From Clostridium luticellarii (GTDB lineage: Bacteria; Bacillota; Clostridia; Clostridiales; Clostridiaceae), in the NCBI RefSeq assembly GCF_002995845.1, contig NZ_PVXP01000006.1, positions 1-64,000 on the forward strand: 64,000 bases of DNA, read 5' to 3'. The translations under genes were made by a program, and so were the position numbers. Positions 54,894-64,000 of this stretch are shown in pieces (the first letter of the stretch is position 1; each line of letters begins with the position of its first letter). The notes below the pieces were generated by a model. It saw nothing but the letters and a program-made list of their open reading frames with translations. It was not told where the DNA came from and made no database searches.

Positions 54894-55433
54894 TTACCAG
54901 TATTCAATGGATAAATAAGGGGGATTAGGAGATCTGCTGCTGTCATAACCAATTAAAGTATCAATGACATTTTCGGTTCCAAGTAAGGTTATTCCATTGT
55001 TGGCAATAGTCCTGTTGCACCATTTCATAAATAGACAGGTGATATTTAACTGTATATATGTGCCTATATCTTTGCCGGAAATAATTTTATTATGCTCAGT
55101 TATGGAAATATTGGGAGCATTGTTCCAGGTAGCCGTATTTTCACTGAAGTTTACTAAATTACTGTAAACTCTTAAAGACCGATATGTATTATCTACATAA
55201 TTTATTTTATCTTTTCTAGTTACATAGAGATGTAAGAACACATTTTTTATAGTGATTTTAGAGGACAATATATCTGTAATATCGAATTTTAACAAGCTTC
55301 TATATGCATCAGGGCATTTGTTATAACCTGTATACTGACCTGTATATAAAAATTGAGATAATACAAAATTTTCAGTTGGGAAGAATTCCGATATATATAC
55401 ATCATCAGTTGAATAAGCCATATAAAGAGCCAT
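54894..55433 (-). CDS. Stand-alone DNRLRE domain protein
   Basis: 179 aa, ATG behind AGGAGGTAAAATT. It aligns along its whole length with the N-terminal 180 residues of the downstream collagen-like protein (MALYMAYSTDDVYISEF versus [26 protein letters not shown] in both) but stops at SIEYW, where the other continues into collagen. It may share or seed the surface structure. The stop is clean and there is no collagen sequence between the genes, so truncation by frameshift is not indicated. Confidence 0.78.
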   Translation of the reverse strand: MALYMAYSTDDVYISEFFPTENFVLSQFLYTGQYTGYNKCPDAYRSLLKFDITDILSSKITIKNVFLHLYVTRKDKINYVDNTYRSLRVYSNLVNFSENTATWNNAPNISITEHNKIISGKDIGTYIQLNITCLFMKWCNRTIANNGITLLGTENVIDTLIGYDSSRSPNPPYLSIEYW

Positions 55434-55488
55434 AATTTTACCTCCTGACTTTTTTAATTTTCCACGTAATGTCTAAATTGTTTTAATA

Positions 55489-55497
55489 TAATATATG
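55489..55497 (-). promoter_or_regulatory. Sporulation-type -10 motif upstream of the DNRLRE gene
   Basis: CATATATTA on the minus strand fits the sigma-K -10 consensus CATANNNTA and resembles sigma-E. A -35 AC was not found at the right distance, so this is weak. Confidence 0.25.
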
Positions 55498-55576
55498 GGC
55501 TTAAAAAAGATAAAATTACAATATAATTTTCAACTGTGTCAATTTATTATATAATTAAGATGGAGGAGATAAATTG

Positions 55577-57946
55577 ATGAAAAAAATAGAGCTGCTGGCT
55601 CCGGCAGGAAACATAGAAAGTATATATGCAGCAGTTGAATCAGGAGCAGATGCTGTTTATCTGGGAGGAAATAAGTTTTCTGCCAGAGCCTATGCACAAA
55701 ATTTTGATGATAAAAATATGGAGAGTGCAGTTGAATACTGTCACATCCATGATGTTAAAGTATATGTAACTATAAATACTGTAATAAAGGGAAAAGAGAT
55801 AAATGCAGCTTGTGAATATGCAAGGTTTTTATATAATACTGGAGTAGATGCTCTTATAGTACAGGATATAGGGTTTTCTTCTATTTTAAAAGATATACTT
55901 CCCAATTTTGAATTACATGCATCCACCCAGATGACCATACATAATGGGGAAGCCGCCTTATTTTTAAAAAAGATGGGATTTAAAAGGATAGTTCTTTCAA
56001 GAGAACTTTCACTGGCAGAGATAGAACATATATCCAGTCAGCTGGGAATAGAGACAGAAATATTCATACATGGTGCTCTGTGTATATGCTATTCGGGCCA
56101 GTGTCTTATGAGCAGTATTATCGGAGGCAGAAGCGGAAATAGAGGAAGATGTGCTCAGCCCTGCAGACTTCCCTATGAGATAATAGATGAAAAAGGTAAA
56201 AGTAGAAAAAGAGGATATCTTTTAAGCCCTAAAGATATGTGTACCATTGAAAATATAGGAGAAATAATAAAATCCGGTACATCTTCTTTGAAAATTGAAG
56301 GCAGGATGAAAAGACCTGAATATGTAGCAGGAGTTGTAAGAGAGTACAGGAATATGATTGATAATTTTTATGAAAACTGTAAAAGCTTAAATGATGCAGC
56401 TTATATAAAACACAGTAAAAAAAGCCTTTTACAATTGTTCAACAGGGAGGGATTTTCAAAGGCCTATCTGTTTGGAAACACAGGAAAAGATATGATGTCC
56501 TATTCTTTTTCCAAAAATACAGGAACAGAAATAGGTGTTGTTAAAGAAAATGAGACTATTTCTCTAATGGAGGATATATCCGTAGGAGATGGAATCCGGG
56601 TGGAAAATTCAGGATTTGTTATTTCCAAAATATTAAAAAATAAAAGAGAAGCATCAAAAGCTTTTGATGGGGAAAGTGTAAAAATACTTCCTTTTAATTA
56701 TAGAATAGGGGATACTTTATATAAAACTTCTGATTTTCTTCAAATTGAAGAGCTCAGGGAGAGTTATAAATATGCACGTCTAAAAAAGATTGAATTGACT
56801 TTAACAGTGAAATTTAAGCGGGGAGAGCCTGTTGTACTGTGCACAAATTATGGCGAGCTGGAATTTAGAGCAGAAGGTAAAAAAGTTGCAGCGGCATTGA
56901 AGCAGCCTTTGAGCAGAGAGAGGATATGTGAGAGTCTGAATAAAACGGGAGAAGAGATGTTTAAATTTAAAAGTATAGAATTTGAATATTTCGAAAAGGG
57001 TTTTTTGCCTATATCTGCTTTAAATGAAGTTAGAAGAGAGCTTTTTAAAAGGGTTAGAGAATATGTATTGGCTAAAAACAGAAAAGATAATAATTTTAAC
57101 ACTGAAATCCACAGCAGTATTCACATAAAAAATAAATTTGCAGGAGATGAACTGCCTCAAAAAATAATATGTGTAAGCAGTGATGAACAGCTGGAAGCAG
57201 TATTGGGATCAAATTTCCAGTGTATATGCATAAATCCATTTCAAAGAGAAAAAATTAATAAATTAGGAAACTTTAAATCTAAAAAAGTATATATTAAAGT
57301 GCCTAATATAGTAAAAGAAGAATTTAACTATGTGGAGGATTTTATAAATAGAAACCTAAATAAAATTGAAGGTATAGTTACTGGAAATTTAGGTATAATA
57401 AGCAGGTTCAAAGATAAAATAAAAATCCTGGGAGATTATAAATTGAATATAACAAATAGCTCTGCACTAAATTTTTATAATAAAATTACAAATGGAGATT
57501 GTCTGAGTGTGGAATTAGATAGACATGAGATAAAGGACCTGGTTGGAAAAGGAGATTTTAAAGCACAAGTTCTAGTATATGGCAAGATAGAGCTTATGGT
57601 AAGTGAGCACTGTGTCATAGGAAGTACTGTGGGGAATAAATGCAGCTTTATAAATTGTAATAAAGCTTGTGAAAATAGGAGCTTTTCACTTTTGGACAGG
57701 AAGAAAAAAAAGTTTGTACTGAGAACAGATAGATTTTGCAGAAGCTATATATACAATGCTGTACCTATTAATTTAATATCAAATATGAGGGAATTAAGAG
57801 GCATGGGTGTTCAAAGCTTCAGGGCAGATTTCACTGATGAAGATTATAGTGAAACCAAAAGAATATTATCGTATTTTCAAAAAGAAGAATTTAAAGGCGA
57901 TTTTAGCAGATTTACACGGGGACATTATAGAAATGGTGTAGAATAG
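55577..57946 (+). CDS. U32 family peptidase / tRNA-rRNA hydroxylase-like protein
   Basis: 789 aa from ATG 55577, behind GGAGGAG. The N-terminal barrel has IELLAPAGNIESIYAAVESGADAVYLGG, the cysteine motif FIHGALCICYSGQCLMSS and RSGNRGRCAQPCRLPYE. The C-terminal half is the DUF3656-like part with MVSEHCVIGS and further cysteines. U32 proteins include RlhA and TrhP, which add hydroxyl groups to rRNA or tRNA; collagenase activity is an older label. Its neighbour mutS2 is a usual partner in clostridia. Confidence 0.85.
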   Translation: MKKIELLAPAGNIESIYAAVESGADAVYLGGNKFSARAYAQNFDDKNMESAVEYCHIHDVKVYVTINTVIKGKEINAACEYARFLYNTGVDALIVQDIGFSSILKDILPNFELHASTQMTIHNGEAALFLKKMGFKRIVLSRELSLAEIEHISSQLGIETEIFIHGALCICYSGQCLMSSIIGGRSGNRGRCAQPCRLPYEIIDEKGKSRKRGYLLSPKDMCTIENIGEIIKSGTSSLKIEGRMKRPEYVAGVVREYRNMIDNFYENCKSLNDAAYIKHSKKSLLQLFNREGFSKAYLFGNTGKDMMSYSFSKNTGTEIGVVKENETISLMEDISVGDGIRVENSGFVISKILKNKREASKAFDGESVKILPFNYRIGDTLYKTSDFLQIEELRESYKYARLKKIELTLTVKFKRGEPVVLCTNYGELEFRAEGKKVAAALKQPLSRERICESLNKTGEEMFKFKSIEFEYFEKGFLPISALNEVRRELFKRVREYVLAKNRKDNNFNTEIHSSIHIKNKFAGDELPQKIICVSSDEQLEAVLGSNFQCICINPFQREKINKLGNFKSKKVYIKVPNIVKEEFNYVEDFINRNLNKIEGIVTGNLGIISRFKDKIKILGDYKLNITNSSALNFYNKITNGDCLSVELDRHEIKDLVGKGDFKAQVLVYGKIELMVSEHCVIGSTVGNKCSFINCNKACENRSFSLLDRKKKKFVLRTDRFCRSYIYNAVPINLISNMRELRGMGVQSFRADFTDEDYSETKRILSYFQKEEFKGDFSRFTRGHYRNGVE

Positions 57947-58032
57947 ATATATTGTAAACTTATATTGATTCTTAAATTCCATTTGAATTTGAGAATAACT
58001 CAATTTTTGATTGAAAGGACAGATAGATTTAA

Positions 58033-60393
58033 ATGAATGAAAGGTCTTTAAAAGTACTGGAATTTTATAAAATAAAAGAAAAACTAAAAAAATATGCAAG
58101 TACGGGTGCGGGAAAAGATTTGATAGAGAAGCTTGCACCTTATGATAATATTTATGAAGTGGTGCAGCATCTTCAGGAAACCCGGGAAGCACTAAAACTT
58201 CTAATATTTAAAGGAAGTCCGCCCTTTGAGGGTGTTTACGATGTAAGACAAGGTATAGAGATGGCACAAAAGGGTTTTGTACTTATGCCGGGACAAATTT
58301 TAAAAATAGGTGCCATTTTAAGGGCTGCCAGAAGATTTCAAAAGTATATAGCTACAAAGGAAGAAGAAGAGCATTTTAAAATCATAGAAGATATATGTTC
58401 TGGAATTACGGTGTTAAAGGATCTGGAAAATAAAATTTTTATGTCCATAGAAAGCGAAGAAAAAATAGCAGATAAAGCCAGCACTGCACTGTACAATATC
58501 AGGAAAAGCCTTCAGGATAAAAATGCTTCCGTGAGGGATAAGGTGAACTCATTTATAAGAGCCTATTCTTCATATCTGCAGGATAATTTATATACCATGC
58601 GGGGAGACAGGTATGTACTGCCTGTAAAAGCAGAGAACAAATCCTCTGTGCCGGGACTTGTTCATGATCAGAGTTCCAGTGGTGCTACGCTTTATATAGA
58701 GCCTATGGGACTTGTAAATTTAAACAATGAAATAAAAGAATTGAAGTTAAAAGAAAAAGCGGAGATAGACAGGATACTGGCTGAGTTGTCCGAAAAAATA
58801 TATGAGGATGTAAATGCAGTTAAGATCAATGCAGATATAATATGGGAATTGGATTTTGTGTTTGCAAAGGCCAAGTTTGGAAGTGAATCAAATGCAATTG
58901 TGCCCAGTGTAAATGAGGAGGGATTGGTTGATATAATAGAGGGCAGGCATCCTCTTATAGATGGTAAAGTTGTAGTGCCCATGGATGTGCAAATAGGCAG
59001 GAATTTTACCTGCCTTGTCATAACTGGTCCTAATACAGGAGGTAAAACCGTAGCACTTAAAACTATAGGACTTCTGCATATTATGGCATTGAGCGGTCTT
59101 ATGATACCTGCAAGAGAAAATTCTACAGTTGGTTTTTTTACTGAGATATTTGCAGATATTGGAGATGAGCAGAGCATCGAGCAAAATTTATCCACTTTTT
59201 CTTCTCATATGACCAATATAGTGAATATAATTAAAAAGTCAGATAGTTCATCCCTGGTGCTGTTTGACGAGCTGGGGGCAGGTACGGATCCAACAGAAGG
59301 GGCGGCACTAGCGGTTTCCATACTTGAAAATTTGAAAAATAGAGGCTGTACTATAGCTGCAACCACTCATTACAGTGAATTGAAAGTATATGCACTGAAA
59401 AGCCAGGGGGTGGAAAATGCCTCCGTGGAATTTGATGTGGAAACATTAAAGCCTACTTATAGACTTATGATAGGATTACCCGGGAAATCAAATGCTTTTG
59501 AAATATCAAAAAGACTTGGACTTCCTCAGTTTATAATAGATGATGCCAGAAAAAATATAGCTACTGAGGCCTTGAAATTTGAAGATTTGATTCAGAGCCT
59601 TCAGGAAAAGAGAGCAAAGGCTGAAAATTACGCCAGAGAAGCCGAAATTTTAAAAAATGAGGCTGATAAAATCAAGTCTAAATATCAGGAAAAGGCTGAT
59701 AAGTTGAAAAATATAAGGGATAAATCCATTATTGAAGCTAAAAGAGAGGCAAAAGAAATATTAAGGCAGGCAAAAGAGGAAGCAGATAATATTTTAAAGG
59801 ACATGAGAGAATTGGAGAAGATGGGGTATAGTTCTTCAGCAAGACACAAATTGGAAGAAAACAGGAAAAAGTTGAAGGATAAATTGGAAAAAACCGAGGA
59901 GGATCTGTACAAAACCAGGACTGAAAAGGGAGATAAGCTTGATTCAGTAAAAGAAGGACAGCATGTGTTTATACCTTCTCTAAATCAGAAAGTGGTGGTT
60001 TTATCCAAACCAGATGCTAAAGGAGAACTTCAGGTTCAGGCTGGAATTATGAAAGTAACTGTGAACTTGAAGGATTTAAGGGCTTGTAAAGGGAATTCAA
60101 ATGATGAGAAGAAGAGGATTAAAAGAGAAGCTAAGTTGAATTTTAGAGATGTTTCAACTTCAGTGGATTTAAGGGGGATGGATTCAATAGAGGCAACTTA
60201 TATTACGGATAAGTATCTGGATGATGCTTATTTAGGTGGACTCAAGGAAGTAACTATAATACATGGCAAGGGTACTGGTGTACTCAGAAATTCCATAACA
60301 GATATGCTGAAACATCATTCTCATGTGAAAAATTACAGACTCGGTGAGTATGGTGAAGGAGGATCCGGAGTTACAGTAGTTGAATTGAAATGA
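58033..60393 (+). CDS. mutS2: MutS2 (ribosome rescue / Smr nuclease) protein
   Basis: 786 aa. It has a MutS core with the ATPase motif ITGPNTGGKTVALKT, Walker B LVLFDELGAGTDPTEGAAL, the H-loop ATTHYSELK, a long coiled coil (about 510-640, Lys/Glu-rich) and a C-terminal Smr domain (VDLRGMDSIEATYIT, IIHGKGTGVL). There is no mismatch-recognition domain. It acts on collided ribosomes and in suppression of recombination in Firmicutes. A GAAAGGA site precedes the ATG by 13 nt, slightly long. Confidence 0.95.
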   Translation: MNERSLKVLEFYKIKEKLKKYASTGAGKDLIEKLAPYDNIYEVVQHLQETREALKLLIFKGSPPFEGVYDVRQGIEMAQKGFVLMPGQILKIGAILRAARRFQKYIATKEEEEHFKIIEDICSGITVLKDLENKIFMSIESEEKIADKASTALYNIRKSLQDKNASVRDKVNSFIRAYSSYLQDNLYTMRGDRYVLPVKAENKSSVPGLVHDQSSSGATLYIEPMGLVNLNNEIKELKLKEKAEIDRILAELSEKIYEDVNAVKINADIIWELDFVFAKAKFGSESNAIVPSVNEEGLVDIIEGRHPLIDGKVVVPMDVQIGRNFTCLVITGPNTGGKTVALKTIGLLHIMALSGLMIPARENSTVGFFTEIFADIGDEQSIEQNLSTFSSHMTNIVNIIKKSDSSSLVLFDELGAGTDPTEGAALAVSILENLKNRGCTIAATTHYSELKVYALKSQGVENASVEFDVETLKPTYRLMIGLPGKSNAFEISKRLGLPQFIIDDARKNIATEALKFEDLIQSLQEKRAKAENYAREAEILKNEADKIKSKYQEKADKLKNIRDKSIIEAKREAKEILRQAKEEADNILKDMRELEKMGYSSSARHKLEENRKKLKDKLEKTEEDLYKTRTEKGDKLDSVKEGQHVFIPSLNQKVVVLSKPDAKGELQVQAGIMKVTVNLKDLRACKGNSNDEKKRIKREAKLNFRDVSTSVDLRGMDSIEATYITDKYLDDAYLGGLKEVTIIHGKGTGVLRNSITDMLKHHSHVKNYRLGEYGEGGSGVTVVELK

Positions 60394-60433
60394 TTGAAAT
60401 ATGATATAATTATTATGTTAAATTTATTATAGG

Positions 60434-60505
60434 AAAAGGGGGGAAAGTCCGCTTAATAATAAAATTTTGCATATGCAGGTAGTTTTATTATTTAACGGTA
60501 TTGTT
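60434..60505 (+). promoter_or_regulatory. Long-spaced ribosome site with intervening hairpin
   Basis: AAAAGGGGGGAAAG (60434-60447) lies about 60 nt before ATG 60506. CCGCTTAATAATAAAA (60449-60464) pairs with TTTTATTATTTAACGG (60483-60498), 14 of 16 positions. Folding would cut the spacing to about 12 nt. Longer in spacing and less perfect than at metF. Confidence 0.35.
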
Positions 60506-61525
60506 ATGAATTATAAAGATGTGTTAAAAAATGCACGGGAGAACTTAAATGGAAGCTGCAGGGTATGTCCTGCTTGTAATGGCAATGCCTGTGCCGGCGA
60601 AGTGCCGGGTATGGGAGGCAAGGGAACAGGGGACTCTTTCAAAGAAAATTTCAATGCACTTAACAGATATAAATTGAATATGAGAGTCATACATAATGCC
60701 AAGAACCCGGATACTTCCATAGAATTGTTTGGAAGAAAGATGGATATACCTGTTTTGGCAGCCCCGGTTTCAGGAACTACGCTTAATATGGGAGGGAAGT
60801 TTACTGAAGAAGAATATATCTCCTGGGTCATAGGCGGGTGTCTCGATGGTGGAATATACCCCATAGTTGGAGATACTGCTGTAGATTCTTTTTTGATAAC
60901 TAATTTGGAAAAGTTAAAGCAGTATAATGGTAATGGTATAGCTGTAATAAAGCCCTGGGAAAATAAAAACGTTATAAGCAAAATAAAAATTGCAGAAGAG
61001 GCAGGGGTTTTTGCCGTAGGCATGGATATAGATGCAGCAGGACTCATAACCCTGGCGCTTCATGGAAAGCCGGTGGGGCCTAAGACTATAGAGGAAATAA
61101 GGGAGATTGTGGAAAGTACCAAGCTTCCATTTATATTAAAGGGTATAATGACACCGGATGAAGCAGGACTTGCTGTAAAAGCTGGAGTAGATGCCATAGT
61201 GGTTTCCAATCACGGGGGAAGGGTTTTGGATCAGACTCCTGGAGTGGCAGAAGTACTTCCGGATATAGCTAAGGCAGTCAAGGGCAAGGTTACAATATTA
61301 GCAGATGGTGGAATCAGGAGTGGTGTGGATGTACTTAAAATGCTGGCACTTGGTGCAGACGCAGTACTTATAGGAAGACCTTTTGTAACTGCATCTTTTG
61401 GCGGGCAGCGAGAAGGGGTAAAATTGTATGTGGAAAATTTAAAGAGTGAACTGAAATCAGCCATGGTTTTGACGGGATGCAATTCCATTGGAAATATAAG
61501 CAGCAGGATATTGTACAGCAGATAA
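60506..61525 (+). CDS. FMN-dependent alpha-hydroxy-acid dehydrogenase family protein
   Basis: 339 aa from ATG 60506; in-frame TTG 60467 and ATG 60473 have no ribosome site and lie in a hairpin loop. The N-terminus has a four-cysteine cluster (CRVCPACNGNAC) followed by GEVPGMGGKGTG. The barrel carries AAPVSGTTLNMGG, the active-site SNHGGRVLDQTPG and ADGGIRSGVDVLKMLALGADAVLIGRPF for FMN phosphate. It resembles lactate or glycolate oxidising enzymes and isopentenyl isomerase-like members in clostridia; the substrate is not settled. Confidence 0.82.
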   Translation: MNYKDVLKNARENLNGSCRVCPACNGNACAGEVPGMGGKGTGDSFKENFNALNRYKLNMRVIHNAKNPDTSIELFGRKMDIPVLAAPVSGTTLNMGGKFTEEEYISWVIGGCLDGGIYPIVGDTAVDSFLITNLEKLKQYNGNGIAVIKPWENKNVISKIKIAEEAGVFAVGMDIDAAGLITLALHGKPVGPKTIEEIREIVESTKLPFILKGIMTPDEAGLAVKAGVDAIVVSNHGGRVLDQTPGVAEVLPDIAKAVKGKVTILADGGIRSGVDVLKMLALGADAVLIGRPFVTASFGGQREGVKLYVENLKSELKSAMVLTGCNSIGNISSRILYSR

Positions 61526-61539
61526 AATTATATAAATAA

Positions 61540-61579
61540 TAGGTATATAAAGTATCCAATAAAATACCTTATATACCTA
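61540..61579. terminator. Hairpin between convergent genes
   Basis: TAGGTATATAAAGTAT pairs with ATACCTTATATACCTA with one mismatch around an 8-nt loop. T-runs are weak on both sides; probably a bidirectional terminator. Confidence 0.5.
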
Positions 61580-61585
61580 AAAAAT

Positions 61586-63046
61586 TCATTTTACCACCTT
61601 TATATATTCCACTTCTGGATCTTCCGTACCCTGTACGTATAGTCCGGTATCTTTCAACTCCTGTACATAGTCTACAATTTCTCTTGTTATCTCTTCGCCA
61701 GGGCAGAGTATAGGTATTCCTGGAGGATATGCCATTAAAAATTCGCCGCTTATCATGCCTACGCTGTTTTTTAAAAGTACCGGAACCTTATGGGCGTTGA
61801 AAGCTGCCCGGGGTATCTTTAACTGTCTCGGTATATCGGGTATATCCAGAAAATCTGATTTTTTGCTGCCGCTGCCGTAGTATTCACTGCTTATTTCTTT
61901 TAAAGCATTTATTAGAGAGTCCATGTTTTCCCTGGTATCTCCAAAGGAACCTACAGCCAGGACATTGTATATGTCTGACAGTTCCATCTGAATATGGTAT
62001 TTATTTGATAAGATCATATCCAGATCATATCCGGTGATTCCCAGCTCCCTGCAGGTTATGGTTATCTTGGTGGGATCCAGGGAGAATACACCTTCATTTC
62101 CCAGTATCTCTTCACCGAAGCAGTAAAAGCCCGGAATATTGTTTATTTCATATCGGGCATAATTTGCCAGTTCGATGGACTTATCCAAAAGTTCTTTTCC
62201 GTGAAGGGCTATTTGCCTTCTGGCGCAGTCTAAGGAAGCCATCAGAATGTATGAAGGTGAAGTGGTTTGAATAAGTGATAATACCTGCTGCACTCTGCCT
62301 ACATCAATGTATTTTGAATTGACGTGGAGCAGTGAACACTGGGTCAAAGCACCAATTATCTTATGTGTGCTTTGAGAACACATATCTGCGCCAGCTTGTA
62401 TAGATGAGATTGGCAGATTGTCATTAAAACCAAGGTGAGGTCCATGGGCTTCGTCTACAATTAATGGGATATCATAATTATGCACAATATCCGCAATTTT
62501 TTTTATATCTGCAGCTACTCCATAATAAGTGGGATTTATAATTAAAACTGCTTTTGCATCAGGGTTTTCCATGAGAGTTTTTTCCACAGTTTCAGGAGTA
62601 ACACCATGTGCTATGCCTACGGTCTTATCCAGGGCAGGCTGCATGTATACAGGTATCGCGCCGCTTAGTATAATTCCCGCAGTAACGGATTTATGGACAT
62701 TTCTGGGAATTATAAGTTTATCTCCAGAAGTTACTACAGACATAATCATTGCCTGTATGGCTCCGGATGTACCTTGAATTGAAAAAAAAGCGGCATCCGA
62801 GCCATAGGCATCAGCAGCCAATTGTTGAGCCCTTTTTATCGGGCCATTGGGATGATGAAGACTATCTACTAGCTTAAATACGGTCACGTCAATCTTAAAA
62901 GGATTTTCGCCCATGAATTTTTTAAACTCAATATCTGCTCCAACACCTTTTTTATGACCGGGAACATGGAAAGGTATGGTTTTCCTGTTCACATATTCCA
63001 TCAATGCGTCAAATAACGGTGTTTCATTTTGATCTAATCTATACAA
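61586..63046 (-). CDS. speA: Orn/Lys/Arg decarboxylase family PLP enzyme (SpeA-like)
   Basis: 486 aa, the short Firmicute type without a response-regulator-like wing. It has PFHVPGHKKGVG, FFSIQGTSGAIQAMIM, IPRNVHKSV, VDEAHGPHLGF and the PLP lysine in STHKIIGAL, then a C-terminal domain with AYPPGIPILCPGEEI. Such enzymes decarboxylate arginine or lysine to make agmatine or cadaverine. The Bacillus homologue is arginine decarboxylase SpeA, but YaaO-type paralogues exist. The symbol is tentative. Confidence 0.85.
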   Translation of the reverse strand: MYRLDQNETPLFDALMEYVNRKTIPFHVPGHKKGVGADIEFKKFMGENPFKIDVTVFKLVDSLHHPNGPIKRAQQLAADAYGSDAAFFSIQGTSGAIQAMIMSVVTSGDKLIIPRNVHKSVTAGIILSGAIPVYMQPALDKTVGIAHGVTPETVEKTLMENPDAKAVLIINPTYYGVAADIKKIADIVHNYDIPLIVDEAHGPHLGFNDNLPISSIQAGADMCSQSTHKIIGALTQCSLLHVNSKYIDVGRVQQVLSLIQTTSPSYILMASLDCARRQIALHGKELLDKSIELANYARYEINNIPGFYCFGEEILGNEGVFSLDPTKITITCRELGITGYDLDMILSNKYHIQMELSDIYNVLAVGSFGDTRENMDSLINALKEISSEYYGSGSKKSDFLDIPDIPRQLKIPRAAFNAHKVPVLLKNSVGMISGEFLMAYPPGIPILCPGEEITREIVDYVQELKDTGLYVQGTEDPEVEYIKVVK

Positions 63047-63077
63047 CTTGATAAAGCACCTTCCTTCATAAAAATAT

Positions 63078-63102
63078 CCCTTTAATCCTTGAAATTAAAG
63101 GG
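63078..63102 (-). promoter_or_regulatory. Hairpin in the decarboxylase leader
   Basis: CCCTTTAAT and ATTAAAGGG pair perfectly around a 7-nt loop, 30-55 nt upstream of the start. No T-run; it may be a leader stem or operator. Confidence 0.35.
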
Positions 63103-63301
63103 TTGGACTAGATTATTAATAAAAACTAATATAATTATATGTTAATTGATTTATAAATTCAACAATATGGTTGTAAATTTTATAGAATAAATTATGGACA
63201 GAAAGTAAAGCTGCAGTAAAAATATTATGTCCCCGGTGTTTTTAATCATTTTTTATAGTATAATAGAACTTGTTAAATATTGCATATAGGGGGAAATTGG
63301 T

Positions 63302-64000
63302 ATGTATAGAGAAAAATATGAATATTGGCTGAACTCACCTTATATAGATGAGAAAGAAAAATTGGAGTTAAAAAATATAGATGATGAAAGGGAAATAGAA
63401 GATAGATTTTATAAAGACCTGGAATTTGGCACAGGAGGCCTTAGAGGAATAATAGGCCTGGGCACAAATAGAATGAATGTATACACTGTGGGAAAGGCTA
63501 CAGAAGGTTTGTCTCAATATCTTATAAATAAATATAAAAAAGATATTTCTGTGGCAATAGCCTACGACTGCAGAATAATGTCCAGGGAATTTGCTCAGAC
63601 TGCAGCATGCAATCTATGTGCCAATGGAATCAAGGTCAATCTTTTTAAAACACTTCATCCCACCCCTATGCTTTCCTATGCAGTGAGGACGTTAAATTGT
63701 AAAGCGGGTATTGTTATAACTGCATCACATAATCCAAAACAGTACAATGGCTATAAGGTATACGGAGAAGATGGAGGACAGATAACGGATGCTTCTGCAA
63801 ATGAAATATTATCCAGTATAGAAAATATTGATGATTTTTCAAAGATAAAGCATATTGATATGAAAGAGGCAGAAAATAAAAAACTTCTCAACATGATAGA
63901 AGATGAACTGGATACATCTTATATAGAAAAGGTAAAAAATCTGGTTATAAGAAAAGAACTTGTAGGTTCTCATGCCAGAGATTTAAAAGTGATATATACG
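63302..64000 (+). CDS. Phosphoglucomutase/phosphomannomutase (5' part, cut by window end)
   Basis: ATG 63302 follows TAGGGGGAAA. The 233 codons present include LEFGTGGLRGIIGLGTNRMN at the N-terminus, the substrate loop HPTPMLSYAV and the catalytic phosphoserine motif TASHNPKQYNGYKVY. The frame is open to the window end. It interconverts hexose-1- and 6-phosphates for cell-wall and storage sugars. The subtype (PgcA-like) is likely from length and start. Confidence 0.93.
   Translation, partial: MYREKYEYWLNSPYIDEKEKLELKNIDDEREIEDRFYKDLEFGTGGLRGIIGLGTNRMNVYTVGKATEGLSQYLINKYKKDISVAIAYDCRIMSREFAQTAACNLCANGIKVNLFKTLHPTPMLSYAVRTLNCKAGIVITASHNPKQYNGYKVYGEDGGQITDASANEILSSIENIDDFSKIKHIDMKEAENKKLLNMIEDELDTSYIEKVKNLVIRKELVGSHARDLKVIYT

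Overview
The window is AT-rich DNA from a low-GC Gram-positive anaerobe, most likely a Clostridium (cluster I). This rests on very short intergenic gaps, strong AGGAGG-type ribosome sites, frequent TTG/GTG starts, T-box leaders on thrS and pheST, the MurT/GatD pair, a YtxC sporulation protein, a BclB-type exosporium protein and the tRNA order Val-(Asp)-Phe-Gly-Cys. The species cannot be fixed from the sequence alone.

Layout. 1-1.85 kb: tail of an iron alcohol dehydrogenase, a MutS-like gene remnant, a DUF1232 protein and a 50-aa membrane peptide. 1.9-7.3 kb: two tandem XRE-TPR regulators and clpB. 7.3-16.8 kb: the metabolic core. A cobalamin riboswitch and a DUF3870 gene are followed, after a terminator, by a ten-gene operon: CoA transferase, two-subunit B12-dependent methylmalonyl-CoA mutase, its MeaB chaperone, epimerase, and a five-gene sodium-pumping methylmalonyl-CoA decarboxylase set that includes a 53-aa membrane peptide. 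Together they would convert succinate to propionate while exporting Na+, or run the route in reverse. 17-29 kb: EamA transporter, MurT/GatD (minus strand), PEP carboxykinase, GNAT, UppP, asd-dapA-dapB, metF and an aminotransferase. 29.1-33.4 kb: ABC exporter plus two-component system. 33.4-33.8 kb: minus-strand tRNA operon with a decayed tRNA-Asp. 34-44.1 kb: ytxC, T-box-thrS, infC-rpmI-rplT, an rRNA/tRNA methyltransferase, T-box-pheS-pheT and a ZapA-like gene. 44.2-49.6 kb: glycosyltransferase cluster. 49.8-52.7 kb: LysE exporter and free-standing B3/B4-domain protein divergent from a MocR regulator. 52.7-55.4 kb: gene relic, DNRLRE-collagen-BclB protein and a DNRLRE-only paralogue. 55.5-64 kb: U32 peptidase, mutS2, FMN alpha-hydroxy-acid dehydrogenase, Orn/Lys/Arg decarboxylase family enzyme and the 5' part of a phosphoglucomutase.

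Most unusual observations: (1) at metF, clpB and more weakly the FMN dehydrogenase gene, a strong Shine-Dalgarno lies 37-62 nt from the start codon but a hairpin fills the gap, so that folding would restore normal or near-normal spacing; (2) infC must start at AUA, and murT probably starts at AUC rather than the downstream TTG; (3) a B12 riboswitch precedes a DUF3870 gene directly upstream of a B12-dependent mutase operon; (4) a DNRLRE-collagen-BclB surface protein has a solo DNRLRE neighbour; (5) a MocR-controlled B3/B4 plus LysE pair.
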